DNA of 18,427 bases from an uncultured archaeon (lineage in GTDB: Archaea; Nanobdellota; Nanobdellia; Pacearchaeales; GW2011-AR1): positions 1-18,427 of the forward strand of contig CALJLT010000017.1 of assembly GCA_937982425.1 (NCBI GenBank), written 5' to 3'. Below, piece by piece: positions 11,382 through 18,427 of this stretch. The stretch's first letter is position 1; each line of letters begins with the position of its first letter. The translations under genes were made by a program, and so were the position numbers. A model generated the notes under the pieces. The model did not search any database and had not been told where the DNA came from. It worked only from the letters and a program-made list of their open reading frames with translations.

Positions 11382-13265
11382 TTATCTCAATCTAATTCCT
11401 TCAAGTCCACGAGGAACATTTGTTTCAATTCTATTAGCTTTGTAAATGGATGAAGCTAAGTCCAAAGATTTTGAAACCTCTCCATGATTAATAATAATTC
11501 TTTTAGGTTTAGGATACATGTTTTTAATATAGTTTACAAGTTCATTTCTTCCCGAGTGAGGGCTTAGCCCATTTATCAATTGAACTTTCATATTAACCTT
11601 AATCATTTTTTTATCCCCTTCATCTTCAATTATTACAGATTTGGCTCCTTCCTGAAGTTGTCTTCCAATAGATCCGGGACCTTGATAACAACTAAGTATC
11701 AAAAGATTTTTTTCATTTTCTGCAAAATTTTTAAGATATTCAACTGATGCACCTCCAACTAACATACCCGAAGTTGCTATAACTATACAAGGTCCACCTT
11801 CTATAACTTCTTTTCTTTCATGAGGAGAACCAACTCTTTTGAAAACTTCAGAAGTAAACGGATTATTATCATTAAATATCTGATTTCTAACTGAACTACT
11901 TAAAAAATCAGGATAAGCAGTATGAATTGCATTAATATCCCAGATCATTCCGTCAACATACATAGGAACATTCGGAAGTTCCCCTAACCTTATAGCTTCT
12001 TCTACTCGAAGTAAAGTTTCTTGAGCATGACCAAGTCCCAATTCTGGAAGTAAAACTTTTCCCCCATTTTCAACCGTTTCTTTAACTGCAGCAATAAATC
12101 GTTCTTCAGTTTCTTTTCTAGAAGGCAATACATCATTTTTTCCTCCGTAAGTGGATTCAATTTGCAAAGTTTCTACTCTCGGAAATTTGTTAACCGCAGG
12201 ATCGAGTAATCTAGTTTTAGCGTATTTCATATCCCCAGAATAAACAAAGTTATGAGCTCCATTTCCAATATTTATGTGAACTTGCGAAGAACCTAAAACA
12301 TGACCGGCATTGTAAAGTGTAATTCTTATATCTGGAGTTATATCGTGGACATCCCCATACTCAAGGCAAATTGTTCTTTTTACCATTTCACTAACATCAG
12401 TAGATGAGAAAAGAGGAGCAGCTGCTTGTTTGTAAGCAACACCTATGAAGTCCAATGCAAGTAATGAAGCTATATCTCTAGTAGGAGCAGTCATATAAGT
12501 CGGTCCCTTATACCCCATTTTATATAAGTAAGGAATCAACCCACTATGATCAAGGTGAGCGTGAGATAAAATAATTGCATCAAGTTTAGAAATGTCAAAT
12601 TCAGGAACATTAAATTCTGGAAATTTTTCTTTTCCTTCGCTGGCTACATCAATACCGCAATCAAGTAAGATATTTGAATTTTTTGTTTGTAATAAAAAAC
12701 AACTTCTTCCAACTTGTCTACCTCCTCCCAAAATTGTAACTCTGGCCCAACTATCTGATTTTTCTTGAGTCCAACCAGTATAAATCTTTTCTCCTATTTC
12801 ATGAAGAAATTTCTTTCTTTCTTTATTTTTTGCGTAAAGTACACTTCTAATATTTTCAGTTATTTTGGATCTTATTGCAGGGCTTCTCTGAACCTGAGGA
12901 ATCCATAAAGTTTTCTTTTTAATTTCTTCAAGTATTGATCCTTGCTTTCCAATAACTAATCCTGGTTTTTTAGCTTCAATTGTAACCACACTTCTGTGTG
13001 TTTCAAAAAGAATATCTGTAACTTCTGCTTCTTCCGGAACAACTTCTTTAATTGTTTTTTCAACTTCTTCTTTTTCAGCTAAAATTTTAGTATCCGCTCT
13101 AAGTTCAATCCTTTTTTTAAGGTCATTCACTATTTCTTTTATTCTACTTTCCCCTTCTTTGAAAAATTTCTCATTTTTAGTATACAAAACTATGTTTGCT
13201 CCTTCAAATGTAGCTTCAGAAATCTCTCCGTGAAGTCTATCAGTAATGTTCTTTAAAATTTCCAT
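11382..13265 (-). CDS. fttA: aCPSF1/FttA, beta-CASP ribonuclease and transcription termination factor
   Basis: This 627-residue protein is the archaeal homologue of eukaryotic CPSF73. It cleaves nascent RNA and drives factor-dependent transcription termination. The N terminus holds two KH-type modules (about 1-75 and 76-145, the second with GKQG at 106-109). A metallo-beta-lactamase domain follows, with HAHLDH (235-240), GHVLGS (H322) and SGD (343-345). The beta-CASP domain includes ATSGMLVGG and SPHSGR (568-573), and the protein ends with NHGE (593-596). The length matches archaeal orthologues (about 630-640). One oddity: the usually conserved GRAQE of beta-CASP proteins reads GHAQE here (H413). 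It follows psmB by 11 nt, an adjacency also seen in Pyrococcus, so the two are co-transcribed. Confidence 0.96.
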   Translation of the reverse strand: MEILKNITDRLHGEISEATFEGANIVLYTKNEKFFKEGESRIKEIVNDLKKRIELRADTKILAEKEEVEKTIKEVVPEEAEVTDILFETHRSVVTIEAKKPGLVIGKQGSILEEIKKKTLWIPQVQRSPAIRSKITENIRSVLYAKNKERKKFLHEIGEKIYTGWTQEKSDSWARVTILGGGRQVGRSCFLLQTKNSNILLDCGIDVASEGKEKFPEFNVPEFDISKLDAIILSHAHLDHSGLIPYLYKMGYKGPTYMTAPTRDIASLLALDFIGVAYKQAAAPLFSSTDVSEMVKRTICLEYGDVHDITPDIRITLYNAGHVLGSSQVHINIGNGAHNFVYSGDMKYAKTRLLDPAVNKFPRVETLQIESTYGGKNDVLPSRKETEERFIAAVKETVENGGKVLLPELGLGHAQETLLRVEEAIRLGELPNVPMYVDGMIWDINAIHTAYPDFLSSSVRNQIFNDNNPFTSEVFKRVGSPHERKEVIEGGPCIVIATSGMLVGGASVEYLKNFAENEKNLLILSCYQGPGSIGRQLQEGAKSVIIEDEGDKKMIKVNMKVQLINGLSPHSGRNELVNYIKNMYPKPKRIIINHGEVSKSLDLASSIYKANRIETNVPRGLEGIRLR

Positions 13266-13276
13266 TGTAAAAATAT

Positions 13277-13891
13277 TTAGTTATCTCTAAAATCAGGTTC
13301 TATGGTCTGAGAAACAACTTTTTTTATACCATCTTTTGTTATAGTGTAAATATCAATTCCATTTCCGGAAGCCATGTCTCTCTGAGTCGAAGATTTTATT
13401 GATTCTTTTGCCAATTCAACTCCTTCATTAATTGTTAATCCTTTTTTATACTGCCTTTCTAAAAGCCCCAAAACATAAGGCATTCCAGAACCAATACTTG
13501 CAGTGTAATCTTTTATTTCTTGTAAGTGTCCTCCAGTTATTTCATAAAGCGAAACCTTTCCATCTAAATCATATCCAGCTAAAATAAATGCACTCGCTTC
13601 GGCTTTAATATTAGACAATAATGATGCAGCTTGTCTTACTGTTGGTCTTGATTTGGCTTTCAATTCTTTTAATTTCAATTCTGCAGGAAGTAATTTTGAA
13701 ATTTTTTGAGATTCAGTAGCGGAACCACATCCAGCAAAAACAAGATATTCGTTTAGAGGTCTTACTTTTTCGCTATCTTTAGACATAATTAAACTTCTTC
13801 CTATTGAAGCCCTTCGGTCTCCTGCCATTACAACACCGTCTTTACAAACGATTCCTAGAATTGTAGTACCTGTTTTAATTTCGTTATCCAT
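13277..13891 (-). CDS. psmB: Proteasome beta subunit (catalytic)
   Basis: This 204-residue catalytic subunit belongs to the archaeal 20S proteasome. A short propeptide (MDNEIKTG) precedes TTILG, so autoprocessing would expose T9 as the nucleophilic N-terminal Thr. The supporting residues are present: D25 in GDRRAS (mature position 17), a Lys at 42 aligning with K33 after a one-residue insertion, SIGSG, and QRDMASG. Proteolysis needs the alpha subunit, which is not in this window. It is the first gene of the psmB-fttA unit and has its own promoter. Confidence 0.97.
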   Translation of the reverse strand: MDNEIKTGTTILGIVCKDGVVMAGDRRASIGRSLIMSKDSEKVRPLNEYLVFAGCGSATESQKISKLLPAELKLKELKAKSRPTVRQAASLLSNIKAEASAFILAGYDLDGKVSLYEITGGHLQEIKDYTASIGSGMPYVLGLLERQYKKGLTINEGVELAKESIKSSTQRDMASGNGIDIYTITKDGIKKVVSQTIEPDFRDN

Positions 13892-13916
13892 TTTCTAAAA
13901 CAAAAATCATTTAGAA

Positions 13917-13926
13917 TTTATAATCT
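13917..13926 (-). promoter_or_regulatory. TATA box for the psmB-fttA operon
   Basis: The minus strand reads AGATTATAAA, preceded by AAA, 25 nt before the ATG at 13891. It resembles the GAAAGATTTATAAA elements found elsewhere in the window. The region lies just downstream of the rad50 stop on the same strand, so it re-initiates transcription after mre11-rad50. Confidence 0.55.
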
Positions 13927-13955
13927 TTTGGGGAAAGACAGATTTATAAGGCTTT

Positions 13956-16001
13956 CTATTCCTTTATGCTTTCTCCATGTTCTTTTTTAAATCTAATTAT
14001 GTTTTCTACAAATCCCTCTATTTTTTGTTCATGTGAAACAATTATGAGTTGCTTTAAATTCAATTGATCTAAAACCTCTCTCATTTTATCTAATTGTTCA
14101 TCAGAAAAACCATCTGTGGGTTCATCTAAAATAACGATATCTTTAGTTTTTATTTTACTAATTAAGGAATTTATAACTTGATTCAAAGCAAGACGATATG
14201 CAAGTGCTATTGCAGTTCTTTCTCCACCTGAAAGATATTGGTATTCAATTTCATAGTCTTTTTGTTCTATAATTGGGCTAAAATCCTCTCCAATTTTAAC
14301 GCTAAAATTCTCGGGAACTAAAATTCCAAACCACTCGGAAAATAATTTTGAAAATTCATATTTCAAGGAATTTAAAACATTTTTTTCTATAAAAGAAATA
14401 ACCGGAATAAATTTTTTTAAAATCCAAGTTTCAATTTCTTCCAAATATCTTAATTTTTCTTTAAATCCTTCTATTTTTTTTATTCTTTCATTTAATTCAT
14501 GAATAGATTTGTCTATCATTTGAATTTCTTTTTTAGTTTCTGCAATTTTTATTTCACATATTTTTTCTTCTTTTTGAGCTAAAGCCAATTCTTTTTCTTT
14601 TTCTTGAAAAATAGAATCATATTTAGAAAAACTAAATAAAGTTTCATTTAATGAATCTAAATGATTTTTAAGAAAAAGAATATCTCCTTCAAGATTTTTT
14701 TTATCCTTAATCATCTCTTCTAATTTTTTAACTTTTTCTTTTGAAGAATCCAACTTCATTTTTTTTATCTTTAAATCAGTAACCTTTTTTTCAAAAAGTT
14801 CTATTTCAATAACCAATTTTTTTATTTTATCTTTTGAAAAATTAAGTTCTCTTTCCAAATCGGAAATTTCTCTAATTCCAGAATTTATTTCATTATGAAG
14901 TTTGTTTAATACATTTGCACGATAAATAGCGTCAACTTCTTGTTTACAAGTAGGGCAAGTTTTCAAATCCTGCATACCTCTTTTAACTTCCTCTTTTTCT
15001 TCTAATTTAGATTTCAATCCCCCAACTTTTAAAATCAAATTAGAGCTATTTTCCATAATTTTCTCTTTTTCTTTTTTCTTATTTAAAATTTCTTCTTCCA
15101 TATTTTGTATTTCCAAAGGATTAAAATATTGAGAAGTTATTTCTTCAATTTCTAATTTAAGTGAACCAATATTTTTTTCTAAATGAGCAAGGCTATCTTT
15201 CTTATATATAAAAACTCCTTGAGATTTTGCAAATTCTTGTTTTAATTTAAATTTTTCTTTTATTTTTTCTTCAATTTCTTTCTTTTCCCTCTCTTTTTTT
15301 AGTCTATTTTCTTCTTTTGTTAAAAAATCTTCGCTTAGTGGAAAAAGTTTATCTTTTTTTTCTTCAAGTTGTTTTTGTTTTATTTCCAAATTTTTTTTAT
15401 CTTCCTCAATTGAAGAAGTAACCCCTTCCAATAATTTTTTTTCCTCTCTCAAATAAATTTTTAAAATTCCAACATTTTCAAGTATTTTTTTGTACTTGTC
15501 TATTCCAAATACGTGTCTTAAAGTATTTAATCTAGTTTCTTTGTCCTCTAAAATTATCTGTTTCATTTCTTCTTGAGGAGTATAAACCGTAAATTTATAT
15601 AACAAATTTTGTTTTTTTGAAAACTCTAATGGATAATTTAATATTTCAAGAATTTTAGATTTTAATTCACTAACAGATAATTCTTTTTTTTCTCCATTAA
15701 TTTCAATTGAGCAATAATCCTGAGAGATAGTTTTTGATTTCCTAAGGGTTCTTTCAATAATCAAATTTTTATCTTCTATTTGAACTTCTAAAATAACTCT
15801 CCCTTCGTTTTCCCCATTTCTTAAAAGAGAATTTCCTCTTTGACCTGGTTGCAATCCAAATAAACCAAATTCAATTCCCAATAAAATACTGGTTTTTCCT
15901 GAACCAATATTTCCAGCTAAAAGAGTTTTACCTTTTTCAAATATAACTTCCTGATATTTGTAACTCCTTATATTTTCTAAAATTATTTTTTTAATTATCA
16001 T
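13956..16001 (-). CDS. rad50: DNA double-strand break repair ATPase Rad50
   Basis: This 681-residue SMC-like ATPase partners Mre11 in processing DNA ends. The N-terminal lobe has Walker A GNIGSGKTS (30-38). Two coiled-coil arms (about 180-345 and 357-540) flank the zinc hook CPTC (349-352). The C-terminal lobe has the signature YLSGGERTA (589-597), Walker B IVILDEPTD (622-630), a D-loop (GFSDEQLDKM) and the switch His in SHEQK (H657). It is shorter than euryarchaeal homologues (about 850-1000 residues) because the coiled arms are short; all functional motifs are intact. The start codon overlaps the mre11 stop by 4 nt, ensuring paired synthesis. Confidence 0.96.
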   Translation of the reverse strand: MIIKKIILENIRSYKYQEVIFEKGKTLLAGNIGSGKTSILLGIEFGLFGLQPGQRGNSLLRNGENEGRVILEVQIEDKNLIIERTLRKSKTISQDYCSIEINGEKKELSVSELKSKILEILNYPLEFSKKQNLLYKFTVYTPQEEMKQIILEDKETRLNTLRHVFGIDKYKKILENVGILKIYLREEKKLLEGVTSSIEEDKKNLEIKQKQLEEKKDKLFPLSEDFLTKEENRLKKEREKKEIEEKIKEKFKLKQEFAKSQGVFIYKKDSLAHLEKNIGSLKLEIEEITSQYFNPLEIQNMEEEILNKKKEKEKIMENSSNLILKVGGLKSKLEEKEEVKRGMQDLKTCPTCKQEVDAIYRANVLNKLHNEINSGIREISDLERELNFSKDKIKKLVIEIELFEKKVTDLKIKKMKLDSSKEKVKKLEEMIKDKKNLEGDILFLKNHLDSLNETLFSFSKYDSIFQEKEKELALAQKEEKICEIKIAETKKEIQMIDKSIHELNERIKKIEGFKEKLRYLEEIETWILKKFIPVISFIEKNVLNSLKYEFSKLFSEWFGILVPENFSVKIGEDFSPIIEQKDYEIEYQYLSGGERTAIALAYRLALNQVINSLISKIKTKDIVILDEPTDGFSDEQLDKMREVLDQLNLKQLIIVSHEQKIEGFVENIIRFKKEHGESIKE

Positions 16002-17161
16002 TCTAATTCTAAGATCTTTTTTGTTTCATCAAGTATTCTATAATTGAATGAATCATTAGTCTCCCCCTCTTGTTTATCAAAACTTAAAACTTCCATAAGA
16101 TTTACTATAAAATGATTAAATTTAGAAGGATTTTCTTCTGAGTAATATTTAATTGTTTCTTCTTCTAGATTATCCTTAGATTTTATTTCTATATCTAAAT
16201 TAGCTTCAATTGTTTTCAAGTCATGGGTATTTTTTAAAAAGAAATAAGCTCCAGAATTAAGAATATATTCTTCAATTTTTTCAAATTTTATGTCCGTGGG
16301 TTTTTGACTATCCAATTCTCCAGAAATTCTTAATAGCACAATTTTATTTTCTAATGCTCTTTTTTTTAATTCATCTATTATTTCTTCTGTTGCATTTTTA
16401 GTATCTCTAACTTTTATTTCAATAGATTCAATTTTTTTTAATTCAATTGGAATTCTTGTAAAGGGATTCAAATCATCCGTTTCAATTAAATAAAAACTTC
16501 CTTCTTGAAGAGTTTCTAATTCTTGAAAATTATTGGGAAAAACCGGGCCGGGATAAACTGCGTTTTGATATCGAAAATCCACGTGAATGTGTCCAAAAGC
16601 GTAATAATTTGCTTCCGGAAGATCTTCATAATTTAAACAATCAATAGGTAAAACTCCTCTAACTTTATCTAAAGTTGTATGAAGCATAAGTATTTTCATC
16701 ATTCCTGGGGCTTCACTAAGTTTTATTTTTCTCAAATCATTAACTTCTAAACCAGATTTTTTTCCGGGATAACCATATATGGCGATATTATTATGTATTG
16801 TGGGATTTAGAATAATTTTATCTTCTTTAATCTGGAAATCATAGACGTTTTTACAAAAACCAGCCTTCTCCAAAACATCTAAGAAAGATTTTCCTGAAAC
16901 AGAATAATCATGCGAACCGGCTATAAGAAAAACAGGTATTTTAGCATCCTTAAGTTTTCTAAACTCCCCGAAAGTTTCTTTTAAAATTTCTATTGGAGGA
17001 TAAGCAGAATCAAATAAATCTCCTGCTATAAGTATGAATTCAACTTTTTTTTCAATGCATTTATCTACTGCAAATTGGAATGCCTTAAAATTCAAATCTT
17101 GCATAGGTCCCTGTCGCCATCCACCTAAATGCACATCAGCCATATGAGCAAATCTTACCAT
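15998..17161 (-). CDS. mre11: DNA repair nuclease Mre11
   Basis: This 387-residue calcineurin-like phosphoesterase forms the nuclease of the Mre11-Rad50 complex. Metal-binding motifs are DVHLGG (D9, H11), GDLFD (D48), GSHD (S83, H84, D85), LHTTLD (H161) and GHIH (H191, H193). In Pyrococcus Mre11 the third motif is GNHD, whose Asn is a metal ligand; here it is Ser. The C-terminal half (about 225-387) corresponds to the capping domain and the helical Rad50-binding tail. It is first in the mre11-rad50 operon. The ATG at 17161 has a TATA-like element (CTTATATAC, minus strand 17187-17195) 25 nt upstream. No HerA or NurA gene is adjacent in the visible sequence. Confidence 0.95.
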   Translation of the reverse strand: MVRFAHMADVHLGGWRQGPMQDLNFKAFQFAVDKCIEKKVEFILIAGDLFDSAYPPIEILKETFGEFRKLKDAKIPVFLIAGSHDYSVSGKSFLDVLEKAGFCKNVYDFQIKEDKIILNPTIHNNIAIYGYPGKKSGLEVNDLRKIKLSEAPGMMKILMLHTTLDKVRGVLPIDCLNYEDLPEANYYAFGHIHVDFRYQNAVYPGPVFPNNFQELETLQEGSFYLIETDDLNPFTRIPIELKKIESIEIKVRDTKNATEEIIDELKKRALENKIVLLRISGELDSQKPTDIKFEKIEEYILNSGAYFFLKNTHDLKTIEANLDIEIKSKDNLEEETIKYYSEENPSKFNHFIVNLMEVLSFDKQEGETNDSFNYRILDETKKILELE

Positions 17162-17186
17162 TCTATTATTTTAGAATTTTGTTTAA

Positions 17187-17195
17187 GTATATAAG
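17187..17195 (-). promoter_or_regulatory. Probable TATA box for mre11-rad50
   Basis: The minus strand reads CTTATATAC 25 nt before the mre11 ATG. It shares a 122-nt divergent region with the oxidoreductase gene. Confidence 0.5.
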
Positions 17196-17210
17196 GATGA
17201 TTGTGGTTAA

Positions 17211-17218
17211 TTATAAAC
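17211..17218 (+). promoter_or_regulatory. Candidate TATA box for the oxidoreductase gene
   Basis: TTATAAAC, preceded by GGTTAA, would place the transcript start near 17240. That gives a leader of about 40 nt that includes the Shine-Dalgarno-like site. An alternative TTAAATA run at about 17254-17260 would start transcription too close to the TTG to keep that site. Confidence 0.35.
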
Positions 17219-17272
17219 TTTTTTATGAGCTTCTCCAAAACCCTTAAATAACTCATTTCTTTTAATATTTAA

Positions 17273-17278
17273 GAGGTG
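17273..17278 (+). promoter_or_regulatory. Shine-Dalgarno-like site deciding a TTG start
   Basis: GAGGTG lies 5 nt before the TTG at 17284. It is the only clear ribosome-binding site I see before a gene in the window, and it supports the non-ATG start. Confidence 0.6.
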
Positions 17279-17283
17279 TTAAA

Positions 17284-18427
17284 TTGGAATATTCAATAAT
17301 TTTTGCAGGAAAAGCAGGTCAAGGAGCAAACACAATATCTGAAATATTTTCTAAAGTTTTAGTTGAAAAAGGATTTTATGTTTTTAATTCAAGAGATTAT
17401 CAAAGTTTAATTAGGGGGGGGAATAATTTTAATGAAGTTTTAATTTCAGATAAACCAATTTTTTCAAATGAATCAAAATTTGATTTACTTGTAGCACTAG
17501 ATGAAAATTCAGTAAAATTACACAAATCTAAACTGAAAAAAAAGGGAAAAATTTTATCCGGAAGTGGAAATAATATTTTATTTTTAGGAAAATTATTTAA
17601 GTTATTCAATTTAGAATTTTCTCTTTTAAATAAAGAAATTAAAGAAATTCAAAATTATGATTCTAATTTAATTCAAGCTAAAAAAGGTTATGAAGAAGAA
17701 ATTTCTTGTTTTGAGTTAAAAAATTTAAAGAATAAACTAAGGTTTTATACGGGAAGCAATGCACTCTCAGAAGCTTCTTTAAAATCAGGATTAGATATTT
17801 ATTATGCTTATCCAATGACTCCTGCTACCGCAGTATTAGGGGAACTTGCTCAAAGTCAAAAAGAAAATAATATTCTTGTTTTAGAATTGGAAAACGAAAT
17901 TGCAGTTGCAAATGCTGGAGCTGGTTCTGCAATAACTGGGGCAAAAGTTATGGTTGGAACTTCCGGAGGAGGTTTTGATTTAATGACTGAAGCTTTAAGC
18001 ATGTGCGGAATTGCAAGAATACCTTTAATATTTTATTTAGCACAAAGACCTGGCCCCGCTTCTGGAGTTGCAACTTATCAAGCTCAAGGAGATTTAGACT
18101 TAGCAAGAAATTCCGGTCACGGAGAATTCCCAAGGATAATCTTAGCTCCAGGAGATCCTTTAGAAACAGAAGAATTAACAAGTCAAGCTTTTTATTTATC
18201 TCAAAAATTGAAATTTCCAACGATTATTCTATCAGATAAACATCTTGCAGAGAGTTATTATTCTATAGATAAAAAACCAAAAATGATCAAATCAAGAAAA
18301 TTAACCAATTTTGGAAGATACAATTCATATGAAAAAGATCAAAACGGATCTGCAACTGAAGATTCAAATATAATAAAGAAAAATATACAAGAGAACAATT
18401 AGATAAAGTGTTTGAATTATTAGATCA
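17284..18427 (+). CDS. 2-oxoacid:ferredoxin oxidoreductase, fused gamma-alpha subunit (3' partial, probable frameshift)
   Basis: The protein starts with TTG after a good Shine-Dalgarno site. Residues 1 to about 140 are the gamma domain (FAGKAGQGANT at 7-17, IRGGNNFNEV at 43-52). From about residue 152 the alpha (pyrimidine-binding) domain begins: YTGSNALSEA, YYAYPMTPATAV, LENEIAVANAGAGSAITGAK, GTSGGGFDLMTEAL, AQRPGPASG, GHGEFPRIILAPGD and ILSDKHLAES. These complexes oxidise pyruvate, 2-oxoglutarate or branched-chain oxoacids to acyl-CoA using ferredoxin; the substrate cannot be told here, and the TPP-binding beta subunit is beyond the window. The frame closes at TAG (18400-18402) after 372 residues, far short of the roughly 550-600 expected. 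Inserting one A near 18394 continues it as EKQLDKVFELLD to the end, so the stop is probably a sequencing or assembly indel. Confidence 0.88.

Noticed and set aside
13956..16001. Truncated or decayed Rad50 because of its short length
   Set aside because: Walker A, zinc hook, signature motif, Walker B and switch His are all intact; only the coiled arms are shorter.
17948..18239. Overlapping open frames on both strands within the oxidoreductase alpha domain
   Set aside because: The conserved frame is clear, and the others are low-complexity shadows.

Overview
The window looks like one end of a short-read contig from an AT-rich archaeon, most likely a DPANN lineage of the Woesearchaeota/Pacearchaeota type. 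That placement is inferred from low GC, compact genes, TATA boxes about 21-26 nt before start codons, and the gene set: archaeal aCPSF1/FttA, proteasome beta, class I archaeal CCA enzyme, Mre11-Rad50, presenilin-like protease, TrmB and an Era-like GTPase cluster. No tRNA, rRNA, CRISPR array or transposase was found. The first 46 bases are Illumina library adapter, not genome.

Layout: (1) 47-1645 (+): the 3' end of an archease gene overlapping rtcB, an RNA-ligation/tRNA-splicing pair. (2) 1717-2618 (+): two overlapping small membrane-protein genes, the first with a cysteine-rich tail. (3) 2619-3314: a terminator-like region and a YkgJ-type cysteine-cluster gene, flanked by an exact 21-bp direct repeat; one copy is the 3' end of the next gene. 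(4) 7388-3288 (-): a large secreted PKD protein, an Era-like GTPase, an OapB/ArvB (DUF2073) protein and an OapC/ArvC Zn-ribbon protein. (5) 7470-8750 (+): CCA-adding enzyme. (6) 9900-8754 (-): an unknown small protein followed by a TrmB-family regulator, divergent from an unknown 141-residue gene through a mirror-image pair of identical promoters. (7) 13891-10411 (-): psmB, fttA and a presenilin-like intramembrane protease. (8) 17161-13956 (-): mre11-rad50 with a 4-nt overlap. (9) 17284-end (+): a fused gamma-alpha 2-oxoacid:ferredoxin oxidoreductase subunit that runs off the window, with a probable frameshift about 30 bases from the end.

Most genes are informational (RNA repair, tRNA 3' maturation, transcription termination, DNA double-strand break processing) or concern protein turnover. 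The least understood parts are the GTPase/ArvB/ArvC cluster with its surface protein, the cysteine-rich membrane pair, the repeat-flanked YkgJ cassette, and the divergent unknown gene / unknown gene-TrmB unit. Most promoters imply leaderless mRNAs. The oxidoreductase gene stands apart in using a Shine-Dalgarno-like site and a TTG start.
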